From the NCBI GenBank assembly GCA_035325905.1, contig DAOKYY010000105.1:1-10911 (forward strand): a stretch of 10,911 bases of DNA. Reading direction: 5' to 3'. This DNA is from DYGX01 sp035325905 (GTDB lineage Bacteria > Chloroflexota > Anaerolineae > Aggregatilineales > Aggregatilineaceae). The notes beneath the pieces are model-generated. The model saw only the letters and a list, made by a program, of their open reading frames with translations, was not told the origin of the DNA and did not search any database. The first letter of the stretch is position 1. The number at the start of each line of letters is the position of its first letter. Below are positions 1-7,403 of the stretch, piece after piece. A program made the translations under genes and the position numbers.

Positions 1-1311
1 CGCCGCCTCGCGCGCGGGCCGGACATGGCGCAGCGCGACCCACAGCCCGCTCGCCATTGCCAGCAACGCCGCCGCGAACGCCGCGCGGTAGTCGAACCCC
101 TCGACCAGCAGGCCGCCCAACAACGGCGCGCTGAGCAGCGACACCGCCGAGACCGAGTTGAACAGGCCGGAGTAGATCGGGCGCTGATCGGGCGCAGCGT
201 AGGTCACTACCCAGTTCATAAAGCTGATGCCGAGCGATCCTTGCACCAGCCCGCCTGCCATAAACGCCACGTAGAGCGCGGCGGGGCCGAGCGCGCCCGC
301 CGACAGCGCCAGCGCCACCTGGGCGAGGCCGACGACCATCGCGAGGCGGATGAAGCGCAGCGTGCGGCGCTCGCCCCAGCGCGAAAAGAGCAGCGCCCCA
401 GCCACGCTGCCGATCGTCTGCATCACCAGCAGGTTGCTGACCGCCACGCTGCTCGCCAGCCCCAAGACCTCCGTGCCATAGCCGATGTAAAACGGCGCGG
501 CCAGCGTGTACAGGCTGGACAGCACGCGCGCGACGATCATGGCGCGGAAGGGGCGATCGGTGCGCAGCACGTGCCCTAGCTCCGGCAGATAGTCGCGCAG
601 GCTCGGCGCGGCAGCGCGCGGCTCGCCGCCCGGCAATTCCTTGATCAGCAGCGTCACCGGGATGGTCGCGAGCATCAGCCCGCCCGCCAGCGCGAACAAC
701 AACGCGTAGTTGTTCGGGAACGCCGGGCCGTCTTCGCCCAGAATCAGCCGCACGACCGACGCGAGCGCCAGCATCGCGACGCCGACCGAGGCGTTGCCGT
801 AGCCAAATAGCCGCGCGCGCCGCCGAGCGTCGAGGCTGCTGCCCGCCAGGTCGAGCCAGGGCACGCCCACCAGCCCGTCTCCCAGCGCCGCGATCCCGTA
901 AAACACCAGGAACGCCGCCAGAATTGCGCCGGGACGGTCCGGCCCCAGCAGCACGATCACGCCCGCGAAGATCAGCAGCACGGGGCGCACGGCGATATTC
1001 GGCCCGACGAACCACCACTTCTTGTTCCGCACGCGCACCAGTTGGCGCGCCACCAGCAGTTGCGGCAACAGCCAGCCGATCTCAAAAAGCTGGCTGGAGA
1101 GCGCGATCAGCACTTCGGCGTCGGTCAGGCGGCGGATGAAATCGGGGATGACGGTCGTCGAGCCGATCAGGCCCATGCCGATCGAGAACAGCACATAGTC
1201 GCCCAGGAACACCGCAAAATTGCGCCGGTAGGTGCGCTCGCGCTCGGCAGCGGGGATCGCAGGCGCGGCGAGCGGCGGAGCTTCGAGCGCGGTAGCAGGG
1301 CTGTCGGTCAT
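1..1311 (-). CDS. MFS transporter, C-terminus cut by window edge
   Basis: The minus-strand frame is open for 437 codons from ATG 1311 to the window edge with no stop, so only the last few residues can be missing (MFS proteins are usually 400-450 aa). The protein begins MTDSPATALEAPPLAAP, a short cytoplasmic tail. Many hydrophobic membrane segments follow, for example YVLFSIGMGLIGSTTVI, LLIFAGVIVLLG, YALLFALAGGLMLATIPVTL and LAMVVGLAQVALALSAG. The loop FSRWGERRTLRF in the second half resembles the repeated motif A loop (G-x3-D/E-R-x-G-R-R) of the major facilitator superfamily. The start was chosen because an ATG at 1354 is in another frame and AGGA lies 13 bases upstream of 1311. It is divergent from the bkd operon. 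The substrate cannot be read from the sequence; export of a metabolite or drug is as likely as import. Confidence 0.85.
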   Translation of the reverse strand, partial: MTDSPATALEAPPLAAPAIPAAERERTYRRNFAVFLGDYVLFSIGMGLIGSTTVIPDFIRRLTDAEVLIALSSQLFEIGWLLPQLLVARQLVRVRNKKWWFVGPNIAVRPVLLIFAGVIVLLGPDRPGAILAAFLVFYGIAALGDGLVGVPWLDLAGSSLDARRRARLFGYGNASVGVAMLALASVVRLILGEDGPAFPNNYALLFALAGGLMLATIPVTLLIKELPGGEPRAAAPSLRDYLPELGHVLRTDRPFRAMIVARVLSSLYTLAAPFYIGYGTEVLGLASSVAVSNLLVMQTIGSVAGALLFSRWGERRTLRFIRLAMVVGLAQVALALSAGALGPAALYVAFMAGGLVQGSLGISFMNWVVTYAAPDQRPIYSGLFNSVSAVSLLSAPLLGGLLVEGFDYRAAFAAALLAMASGLWVALRHVRPAREAA

Positions 1312-1409
1312 CGGCGAGCGGCTTTCCTGGGAAAACGCGGAAGATCGCTCCCATTCTACGGGGCGACCGCCGATCCGTCCAGGCGCAACCGCGCCGCGTG
1401 CGGGTCGGG

Positions 1410-1415
1410 CTTATA
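1410..1415 (-). promoter_or_regulatory. Possible -10 box for the MFS transporter gene
   Basis: Reading the minus strand, TATAAG occurs about 100 bases upstream of the MFS start in the AT-rich divergent intergenic region. No good -35 hexamer lies 16-18 bases upstream of it, so this is only a candidate. Confidence 0.3.
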
Positions 1416-1417
1416 GC

Positions 1418-1430
1418 GGTTTAATTAACC
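1418..1430. promoter_or_regulatory. Palindrome in divergent intergenic region, candidate operator
   Basis: The 8-base perfect palindrome TTAATTAA (1421-1428) is flanked by GGT and CC, giving a 13-base near-palindrome with one extra base. It lies between the candidate promoters of the two divergent genes, upstream of the bkd -10 box and next to the MFS -10 box. That position would suit a regulator acting on both. An AT-only 8-mer is rare in this GC-rich sequence. No regulator gene is present in the window, so the function is inferred from position only. Confidence 0.3.
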
Positions 1431-1446
1431 TTTTTTGCATCTTTAT

Positions 1447-1456
1447 TGTATATAAT
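1447..1456 (+). promoter_or_regulatory. Candidate promoter (-10 TATAAT) of the bkd operon
   Basis: A perfect TATAAT at 1451-1456 lies 113 bases upstream of the E1-alpha start, with TG two bases before it (1447-1448). No clear -35 hexamer sits 16-18 bases upstream. TTAACC at 1425-1430 would need a 20-base spacer. The region 1420-1456 is much more AT-rich than the surroundings, as expected of a promoter. The 5' untranslated region would be about 105 bases and contains the 9-mer CGGACCGGC twice (1465-1473 and 1504-1512). Confidence 0.55.
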
Positions 1457-1569
1457 CTGGCTAACGGACCGGCCCACACGCCCTCGCTGCCCCCTGTCTG
1501 ACGCGGACCGGCTCATCGCTGTTTCCCCTATGGACGCACTTTAGTTTTTGGAGTCTTCAGGAGCAGTCT

Positions 1570-2598
1570 ATGGCAACAGATTTGCAGACGGCGCACCAGA
1601 TTGACGACACCGGGATTGATCTGGACGACTCGACGCTGCTGGAAATGTACTGGCAGATGGTGCGCGCGCGGCGGCTGGACGAGCGCGTCTGGGTGCTGCA
1701 CCGCCAGGGCAAGATCGCGTTCCACATCTCCGGCATCGGGCACGAAGGCGTCCAGGTCGGCGCGGCGTACGCCATGCGGCGCGGCTACGATTACGCCTCG
1801 CTGTATTACCGCGACCTGGCCTTCAGCCTGTCGATGGGGTCTACGCCGCTCGACTTCATGCTGGCGGTCTTCGGCAAGGCAGGCGAGCCGACCAGCGGCT
1901 CGCGCCAGATGCCTTCGCACTGGAGCAGCCGCAAGCTTGGCATGTTGTCATCGTCTAGCCCGGTCGCGACGCAGGTGCCGCAGGCCGCCGGGGCCGCGCT
2001 GGCGTGCAAGCTGCGCGGCGAGGACCGCGTGGTGATCGTGACGCTGGGCGAAGGCTCGACCAGCGAGGGCGATTTTTACGAGGGGCTGAACTGGGCGGGC
2101 GTGCACCAGCTCCCGCTGATCTGCCTGGTCCAGAACAATATTTACGCGATCTCGGTGCCGGTCCACCTGCAAATGGCGGTGCCGAACGTGGCCGACCGCG
2201 CGCCGATGTTCGGCATCGCCGGCGCGATCGTGGACGGCAACGACGTGCTGGCCTCGTACCGCGTGATGCAGGAGGCGATCGCGCGGGCGCGGTCCGGCCA
2301 GGGCGCGACGCTGGTCGAAGCCAAGACTTATCGCCCCGTGCCGCATTCTTCGGACGACGACGACCGCACCTATCGCACGCGCGACGAGGTCGAAGAGTGG
2401 AAAAAGCGCGACGCAATCCTGCGCTTCCAGACCTACCTGCGCGAGCGCGGCCTGCTCGACGACGAGGCGATCCAGGCCGTCGAGCAGCGCGTGCGCGAGG
2501 AGGTCAACGAGGCGCACACCGCCGCCGAGGCCGCGCCCTATCCGCCGGGCGAGGATGCGCTGTTCCCGGTCTTCGCGCCGGACGATTACGACGCATAA
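1570..2598 (+). CDS. bkdAA: Branched-chain 2-oxo acid dehydrogenase E1 alpha subunit
   Basis: This 342-aa protein is the alpha subunit of the thiamine diphosphate-dependent E1, which decarboxylates 2-oxo acids from Val, Leu and Ile and passes the acyl group to E2 lipoyl. The cofactor site is visible as LGEGSTSEGDF ending in QNNIYAISVP, the family's G-D/E-G...NN motif. Further family segments are SLYYRDLAFSLSMG, SGSRQMPSHW and PHSSDDDDRTYR. The last corresponds to the Ser- and Asp-rich loop phosphorylated in the mitochondrial enzyme. From memory, the GEGS variant and the SSDDDD loop match Bacillus BkdAA rather than pyruvate dehydrogenase E1. The start follows AGGAG at 1559-1563 with a 6-base spacer. 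It is the first gene of a three-gene operon; the next starts 34 bases after its stop. Acetoin or pyruvate as substrate is less likely but not excluded. Confidence 0.9.
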   Translation: MATDLQTAHQIDDTGIDLDDSTLLEMYWQMVRARRLDERVWVLHRQGKIAFHISGIGHEGVQVGAAYAMRRGYDYASLYYRDLAFSLSMGSTPLDFMLAVFGKAGEPTSGSRQMPSHWSSRKLGMLSSSSPVATQVPQAAGAALACKLRGEDRVVIVTLGEGSTSEGDFYEGLNWAGVHQLPLICLVQNNIYAISVPVHLQMAVPNVADRAPMFGIAGAIVDGNDVLASYRVMQEAIARARSGQGATLVEAKTYRPVPHSSDDDDRTYRTRDEVEEWKKRDAILRFQTYLRERGLLDDEAIQAVEQRVREEVNEAHTAAEAAPYPPGEDALFPVFAPDDYDA

Positions 2599-2632
2599 GC
2601 GCGCACATGCTTTATTCAGGAGCAGGAGACGA

Positions 2633-3619
2633 ATGCCCGAAATTACGCTGATTGAAGCCCTGCGCCAGGCGATGGACGAGGAGCTTGAGCGCGACGAGCG
2701 CGTCTTCATCACCGGCGAGGATGTCGGCCAGCGCGGCGGCGTGTTCCGCGCGACCCAGGGGTTGTTCGAGAAGTACGGCGCGGAGCGTGTGATCGACTCG
2801 CCGCTGGCCGAGCTGAGCATCGTGGCGGTCGGCATCGGCGCGGCGCTGGCCGGGATGCGCCCGATCTGCGAAATCCAGTTCGCGGACTACATCTTCCCCG
2901 CTTTCAACCAGATCGTCAACGAGGCTGCGATGGTCTACTATCGCACCGGCGGCGACTGGAGCGTGCCGATGGTTATCCGCGCGCCGTATGGCGGCGGGAT
3001 CGGCGGCGGGCTGTACCACTCGCAAAGCGTCGAGGCGTTCTTCGCGCACCAGCCCGGCCTGAAAATCGTCGTCCCCAGCACCCCCTATGACGCGAAGGGC
3101 CTGCTGAAAAGCGCGGTCCGTGACCCGAACCCGGTGATGGTCTTCGAGCCGAAGAAGGGCTATCGCCTGATCAAGGGCCAGGTGCCCGCCGGGGATTACA
3201 CCGTCCCGATCGGCCCCGCCGCCGTCACGCGCGAGGGGGGCGACGTCACGGTGTACGCCTACGGCATGATGCATTACTACGTGCTCCAGGCGGCCGAGAT
3301 GGTCGCCCGGCAGGACGGGATCGAGTGCCAGGTGGTGGACCTGCGCACGCTGGTTCCGCTCGACACTGAGACGGTGCTGGCTGCGTTCCGCAAAACCGGC
3401 AAGGCGCTGATCGTCTACGAAGACAGCCGGTTTCTCGGCTATGGCGCGGAGATCGCGGCGCTGCTCAGCGACGAGGCATTCGAAGACATGGACGCGCCGA
3501 TCCGCCGCCTGACCGGCCCCGACCGGCCGGGCGTGCCGTTCTCGCACACCATGCAGGACTTCTATATGCCCAACCCCGACACGATCGCAGACGCGATCCG
3601 CGAGCTGGCGGCGTACTAG
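2633..3619 (+). CDS. bkdAB: Branched-chain 2-oxo acid dehydrogenase E1 beta subunit
   Basis: This 328-aa beta subunit forms the E1 heterotetramer with the preceding gene product and completes the thiamine diphosphate site. Typical family segments occur in order: EALRQAMDEELERDERVFITGEDVG near the N-terminus, then VIDSPLAELSIVAVGIGAALAG, EIQFADYIFPAFNQIVNEAA, VIRAPYGGGIGGGLYHSQS with the following FFAHQPGLKIVVPSTPYDAKGLL, then EPKKGYRL and CQVVDLRTLVPLDTETV. The open frame extends upstream to 2555, but ATG 2633 is chosen. It is preceded by two AGGAG sequences (2618-2622 and 2624-2628), the family N-terminus begins here, and the upstream extension would overlap the E1-alpha gene. Length is normal for the family. 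The E2 gene follows 32 bases after the stop. Confidence 0.92.
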   Translation: MPEITLIEALRQAMDEELERDERVFITGEDVGQRGGVFRATQGLFEKYGAERVIDSPLAELSIVAVGIGAALAGMRPICEIQFADYIFPAFNQIVNEAAMVYYRTGGDWSVPMVIRAPYGGGIGGGLYHSQSVEAFFAHQPGLKIVVPSTPYDAKGLLKSAVRDPNPVMVFEPKKGYRLIKGQVPAGDYTVPIGPAAVTREGGDVTVYAYGMMHYYVLQAAEMVARQDGIECQVVDLRTLVPLDTETVLAAFRKTGKALIVYEDSRFLGYGAEIAALLSDEAFEDMDAPIRRLTGPDRPGVPFSHTMQDFYMPNPDTIADAIRELAAY

Positions 3620-3651
3620 CGCGAGATTGCGGGAGACAGCGAGAGGCGAAC

Positions 3652-5043
3652 ATGGCAACCAGCGTCATCATGCCCCAGATGGGCGAGAGCGTGGTCGAAG
3701 GCACGGTCGGCAAGTGGCTCAAGCAGGAAGGCGACCCGGTCGAAGAGTATGAGCCGCTGCTCGAAGTCGAGACCGACAAAGTCACATCCGAGGTCACGGC
3801 CTCGGCGGGCGGCACGCTGCTGAAAATCTATATCGGCGAAGGGCAGACGGTCCCAGCCGGGACGGTGCTGGCGCTGATCGGCGAGCCGGGCGAGCAGGCT
3901 GCGGACGCTGCGCCGCCTGCCTCGGACGCGCACCACACGCCGCAGCCCGCCTCGGCACAGGCGCAGATCGCCGAACAAGCGTCGCGTGCCGAGTCATCCG
4001 CGCCGGTGGCGGCCCATCACGACGGATCGCGCTTGGCGACGCCAAGCGCGCGGGACGGGATGCCGCATGTCACGCCGGTCGTAGCGCGCATCGCCGCCGA
4101 GCACAACGTCGATGTGCGGCAGGTGCCGGGCACCGGCCGGGGCGGGCGCGTGACGAAGAAGGACATTCTGGCCTACCTCGAAGGCGGCGCGCCCGAAACC
4201 GCCGGGGCGGAGCTTCCGCCCTGGGAGCAGCCCGGCTCCGGCGACCTGTTCAAGCCAACCGATGACCTGTATAAGAAGGCCGCGCCGCCGCCATCGGCCC
4301 CGGCCCCGACAGCCCCGGCGCCTGCCGATCATTTGCATCACGCGCCGCCCGCGCCGGGCAAGCCGGGCGAGGTCGTCCCGCTCTCGACCATGCGCCGCCG
4401 CATTGCCGAGCACATGGTCCGTAGCAAGCTCCAGACCGCGCCGCACGTGACGACCGTCTTCGAGGCGGACCTGCACCGCGTGGTCAAGCACCGCGAGGCG
4501 CGCAAGGCCGATTTCGCCGCGCGCGGCGTCAACCTGACCTTTACCGCCTATTTCGCGGCAGCGACCGCCGAGGCGCTGCGCCGCCACCCGATGGTCAACA
4601 GCGAGTGGACGGACGAGGGCATCCTGCTCAAGCCGGAGGTCAACCTGGGAATCGCGACCGCGCTGGACGAGGGATTGATCGTGCCGGTCATCAAGCGCGC
4701 CGACGAGCTGTCGCTGATCGGGCTGGCGCGGCAGATCAACGACCTGGCGGGGCGCGCCCGCCAGAACGCGCTGCGTCCCGACGAGGTGCAGGGCGGCACG
4801 TTCACCATCACCAATCACGGCGTCGCGGGGAGCCTGTTCGCCACGCCGATCATCAACCAGCCGCAGACCGGCATCCTGGGCGTGGGCGCGATCCAGAAGC
4901 GGGTCGTCGTGCTGGACGACGACGCGATCGCCGTGCGCCCGATGGTCTACCTGTCGCTGACGTTCGACCACCGCGTGCTGGATGGGGCATCCGCCGACTG
5001 GTTCATGGCGGAAGTCGTCAAGCTGCTGGAAGGGTGGGAGTAG
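3652..5043 (+). CDS. bkdB: Branched-chain 2-oxo acid dehydrogenase E2 (dihydrolipoyl acyltransferase)
   Basis: This 463-aa acyltransferase is the core of the complex and transfers the acyl group from lipoyl to CoA. Three domains are visible. The lipoyl domain covers residues 1-80, with the lipoylated lysine at K43 in ETDKVTSEV. The peripheral-subunit-binding domain covers about 138-177 (HVTPVVARIAAEHNVDV, then GTGRGGRVTKKDILAYL). The catalytic domain covers about 240-463 and ends with the HxxxDG active site FDHRVLDG (H440, D444). The linkers at 80-137 and 178-240 are rich in Ala, Pro and His, as usual for the swinging arms. The start has GAGAGG upstream with a short spacer. There is one lipoyl domain. 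No E3 gene follows; the operon ends at the hairpin directly downstream, so lipoamide dehydrogenase must come from elsewhere. Confidence 0.93.
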   Translation: MATSVIMPQMGESVVEGTVGKWLKQEGDPVEEYEPLLEVETDKVTSEVTASAGGTLLKIYIGEGQTVPAGTVLALIGEPGEQAADAAPPASDAHHTPQPASAQAQIAEQASRAESSAPVAAHHDGSRLATPSARDGMPHVTPVVARIAAEHNVDVRQVPGTGRGGRVTKKDILAYLEGGAPETAGAELPPWEQPGSGDLFKPTDDLYKKAAPPPSAPAPTAPAPADHLHHAPPAPGKPGEVVPLSTMRRRIAEHMVRSKLQTAPHVTTVFEADLHRVVKHREARKADFAARGVNLTFTAYFAAATAEALRRHPMVNSEWTDEGILLKPEVNLGIATALDEGLIVPVIKRADELSLIGLARQINDLAGRARQNALRPDEVQGGTFTITNHGVAGSLFATPIINQPQTGILGVGAIQKRVVVLDDDAIAVRPMVYLSLTFDHRVLDGASADWFMAEVVKLLEGWE

Positions 5044-5058
5044 ACCATAAAAAGCCAT

Positions 5059-5092
5059 CAGCCTGGTGTGAACTACTTATTTTACCAGGCTG
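5059..5092. terminator. Bidirectional hairpin between converging bkd operon and hicBA
   Basis: CAGCCTGGT (5059-5067) pairs perfectly with ACCAGGCTG (5084-5092) around a 16-base AT-rich loop. GCC and GGC outside can extend the stem past a small bulge. It lies 15 bases after the E2 stop on the plus strand and abuts the hicA stop on the minus strand. A run of five T occurs 8 bases past the stem on the minus strand; there is no T run on the plus side. A terminator serving both converging units is likely, but the classical T tract is only partial. Confidence 0.6.
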
Positions 5093-5332
5093 TCAGGCAG
5101 TTTCGTAGGCTTTCAGGAATGCGTCGCGCGAGATCCTGGCCTGCAAGCAGATAGTCCGCAGCGTTGAGCCTTTGAGCCGTCGATGGTTCGAGAGTGTAAG
5201 AGGCGTTCGGGTTCCGTCGTCGTTCTCGCGGACCATTGTGATATGGTTTTCTTCACGAACGATGCGGAACCCGGGTGCTTCCAGAGCCTTGATCACCCGA
5301 TACTGAGGCGCATCGACCGGCCAGCGAGGCAT
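5093..5332 (-). CDS. hicA: HicA-type mRNA interferase toxin
   Basis: This 79-aa protein has the double-stranded RNA-binding-like fold signature of HicA. The helix with the GF turn is RVIKALEAPGFRIVRE. The segment around the expected catalytic histidine is ENHITMVR (H30, where the family usually has GSHH), then TPLTLSNHRRLKGSTLRTI and the C-terminal LQARISRDAFLKAY. HicA cleaves mRNA and arrests growth unless bound by HicB. Its ATG shares one base with the hicB stop (TGATG), so translation is coupled, with the antitoxin made first. The order hicB-hicA is the reverse of the Escherichia coli locus but occurs elsewhere. The GS before the usual histidine is replaced by EN, so activity is likely but not certain. 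Confidence 0.85.
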   Translation of the reverse strand: MPRWPVDAPQYRVIKALEAPGFRIVREENHITMVRENDDGTRTPLTLSNHRRLKGSTLRTICLQARISRDAFLKAYETA

Positions 5333-5556
5333 CAGTCCGCGATTCCTGCTTCCGCGACGAACGCCTCTAGGACGGTTGAATCAGACTCGAAGGCTTCATC
5401 CCCGAGCGTCTCGATATGGAACCGGATGGCCGAGGTGACATCCGCCAGCGCCTGCTCGTAGGTGTCCCCCTCGCCGACGACCACGCCCTTCAAGCCAAGC
5501 GGGTACGCGACGTAGCCATCCGGGTGCTTCTCGACGATGATCTTGATGTTTCGCAT
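5332..5556 (-). CDS. hicB: HicB-type antitoxin, short form
   Basis: This 74-aa protein carries only the partial RNase H-like HicB domain: MRNIKIIVEKHPDGYVAYPL, a strand-turn LKGVVVGEGDTYEQALADV, then a helix SAIRFHIETLGDEAF. It binds and neutralises HicA. ATG 5556 was chosen over an in-frame upstream start at 5616 because GAGGA lies a few bases upstream, the domain begins there, and the longer form would overlap the ABC-F stop. Longer HicB proteins carry a C-terminal helix-turn-helix or ribbon-helix-helix DNA-binding domain; none is present here, so autoregulation would need another factor. The gene starts 56 bases after the ABC-F stop on the same strand. Confidence 0.85.
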   Translation of the reverse strand: MRNIKIIVEKHPDGYVAYPLGLKGVVVGEGDTYEQALADVTSAIRFHIETLGDEAFESDSTVLEAFVAEAGIAD

Positions 5557-5590
5557 GGGGCTGTCCTCGCCTGATTGGCGCGATAACCCG

Positions 5591-5596
5591 ATTGTA
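5591..5596 (-). promoter_or_regulatory. Possible -10 box for hicBA
   Basis: TACAAT on the minus strand lies 34 bases upstream of the hicB start, in the 56-base gap after the ABC-F stop. The expected -35 position is GC-rich and does not match TTGACA. The pair may therefore have a weak promoter of its own or be read through from the ABC-F gene. Confidence 0.35.
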
Positions 5597-5612
5597 CCCG
5601 CGCCGCGACCCC

Positions 5613-7268
5613 TCACGCCAGCAGCGGCGCGCGGACATGCTCGGTCAGCGCGCCGTCTTCGATGCGCCAGACGGTCGTCGCGAACCGGTCCACAAAGTAG
5701 CGGTCGTGCACCACCGCCAGCACGCTCCCCTGAAACGCCGCCAGCGCCTGCTCAAACTGCTCCCGCGAGGGCACGTCGAGGTGATTGATCGGCTCGTCCA
5801 GCACGAGCAAGTTCGCGCCGCGCGCGACCAGCACCGCCAGCATCAGCCGCGCCCGCTCGCCGTAGCTCAGGTCACGGGCCGGCGTGAACACGTCGTCCCC
5901 GCTGAACAGGAAGTAGTGCAGGAACGAGCGCGCGTCGGTGTGGTTGAGCGGCGATTCGGCCTGGATGACTGCCAGCGCGTTACTCGCCGGGTCGAGGATT
6001 TCCTGCTCCTGCGCCAGATAGCCGACGCGCACGCTGGAACCCAGGCGCACACGCCCGGCCAGCGGCGGCAGCGCGCCGATGATCGTCTTCAGCAGCGTGC
6101 TTTTGCCGTGGCCGTTCGGCCCCAGCACGGCGACTCGCTCCCCGGCGCGCAGCGTCAGGGTCAGATCACGCAGCAGCGGCGCGGCGGGGTCGTAGCCGAT
6201 CGCCAGGTCTTCGAGAAACACGACATCCTGCCCGGTCGGCGGCAGATCGCCGAAGTCGAGCTTGAGCGACCACGTCGGGCGCGGCTTGTCCACGCGCTCC
6301 TCGGAGTCGAGATAGCGGCGCAAGCGCGTTTCTTTGGCTTTGGCGCGCTGCGCGACCTTGCGCGCGTAGCGGCGCTGCGTGCTGTCCTTCGTCGCGTTCT
6401 CCTTGCGGACGGCGCGCGCCATCGTCTGCCGGGCGTCGGATTGCAGGCGCGCGATCTCGACCTGCTGATCGCGCCACTGCGCCCACTGGCGGTCCAGCTC
6501 GGAGCGCACCGCTGCCGCGTAGTCGCTGTACGCGCCCTCGAAGACGCGCGCGGTATGCGTCTGCCCGTCCAGCGCGACAATGCGGTTTACCGTCTCGTCC
6601 AGAAATGTGCGGTCGTGCGAGACGATCAGCGCGCCGCCGGGGAACGCGCCCAGCCAGCCTTCGAGCCATTCGAGCGCGCTCACGTCGAGGTGGTTGGTCG
6701 GCTCATCCAGGATCAGAAGCTGTGGATCGCGCACCAGCAGCGCGGCCAGCCCCAGCCGGGTCTTCTGCCCGCCGGAGAGCGCCGCCGCCGGCCAGTCGAG
6801 AGGCACGTCCGCCAGCCCCAGCCCGGCGAGAATCCGCTCGCTCGCCGCCGGGTCCGCCAGCGCGCTGAGCGTCTCCACCCGCTCCAAAGTGGCGGCGTAA
6901 GCGGCCATCAGAGGATCGAGCGCACCATCCGAAGCAGTCGCCAGCGCGTCCGCCAGCCGCTCAAGCTCGGCTTCGGCGGCGCGGAGCGCGGCGGCCTGCG
7001 GGTACAGCACATCGCGGACCGCCCGGTCGTCGGGCGCTTCCAGCCCCTGCGGCAAATAGCCGACGCGCAGGCTCGGCGGCATCAGCTGGACGCTGCCCGC
7101 GTCAGGCGCGTCTTGGCCCAGGATCAGGCGCAGCAGGGTTGTTTTGCCCGCGCCGTTGGGGCCGATCAGCCCGGCGCGCTCCCCGGCGTTGACCGTGAAA
7201 CTGATACGGCTGAGGATCGGCTCGTCCGCGCCGGGAAAGGTTTTGCTGAGATTGGATACGGTAAGCAT
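5613..7268 (-). CDS. ABC-F family ATPase (ribosome-acting, possible antibiotic resistance protein)
   Basis: This 551-aa protein has two ABC ATPase domains and no membrane segments, the ABC-F layout. Members bind the ribosomal E site and either displace antibiotics or relieve stalling. Domain 1: Walker A GPNGAGKT (36-43), signature LSGGQ (164-168), Walker B LLILDE (184-189), EPTNHLD (189-195), H218. A basic, charged helical linker (about 253-330) follows, matching the segment that reaches the P-site tRNA. Domain 2: Walker A GPNGHGKS (383-390), signature LSYGE (467-471), Walker B LLVLDE (487-492), then PINHLD, and VVHD with H521. ATG 7268 is preferred over upstream in-frame starts (7316, and GTG 7328) because AAAGGGA lies about 10 bases upstream and the family N-terminus MLTVSNLSKTF begins there. 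A long leader with an intrinsic terminator precedes it. Whether it confers resistance or acts as a housekeeping factor cannot be decided from the sequence. Confidence 0.9.
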   Translation of the reverse strand: MLTVSNLSKTFPGADEPILSRISFTVNAGERAGLIGPNGAGKTTLLRLILGQDAPDAGSVQLMPPSLRVGYLPQGLEAPDDRAVRDVLYPQAAALRAAEAELERLADALATASDGALDPLMAAYAATLERVETLSALADPAASERILAGLGLADVPLDWPAAALSGGQKTRLGLAALLVRDPQLLILDEPTNHLDVSALEWLEGWLGAFPGGALIVSHDRTFLDETVNRIVALDGQTHTARVFEGAYSDYAAAVRSELDRQWAQWRDQQVEIARLQSDARQTMARAVRKENATKDSTQRRYARKVAQRAKAKETRLRRYLDSEERVDKPRPTWSLKLDFGDLPPTGQDVVFLEDLAIGYDPAAPLLRDLTLTLRAGERVAVLGPNGHGKSTLLKTIIGALPPLAGRVRLGSSVRVGYLAQEQEILDPASNALAVIQAESPLNHTDARSFLHYFLFSGDDVFTPARDLSYGERARLMLAVLVARGANLLVLDEPINHLDVPSREQFEQALAAFQGSVLAVVHDRYFVDRFATTVWRIEDGALTEHVRAPLLA

Positions 7269-7334
7269 GGCGGTTCGGTCCCTTTCGACGGTGTGACACT
7301 GCTTGCCAGCCAACATGCGCTGCGACACAATACC

Positions 7335-7366
7335 AAAAACGCCGCCCAGGGATGCCCGGTGCGGCG
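7335..7366 (-). terminator. Intrinsic terminator in the ABC-F leader (attenuator)
   Basis: On the minus strand CGCCGC (7366-7361) pairs with GCGGCG (7345-7340). Inside, CC pairs with GG and GGG with CCC around a CAT loop, with one bulged base on each side, giving 11 base pairs. Five T residues follow at once (7339-7335). The position, between the promoter at 7551-7579 and the ABC-F start at 7268, makes it an attenuator. It cannot serve glyQS alone, because the ABC-F promoter also lies upstream of it. Confidence 0.75.
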
Positions 7367-7403
7367 CAGGTCGGCAGAGAATGATGACGGCAAGCAGCGA
7401 ACG

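Noticed and set aside
1948..5058. Long minus-strand frames (295-354 codons) opposite the bkd genes
   Set aside because: They are shadows of the E1-alpha, E1-beta and E2 genes, which have clear motifs and ribosome binding sites on the plus strand.
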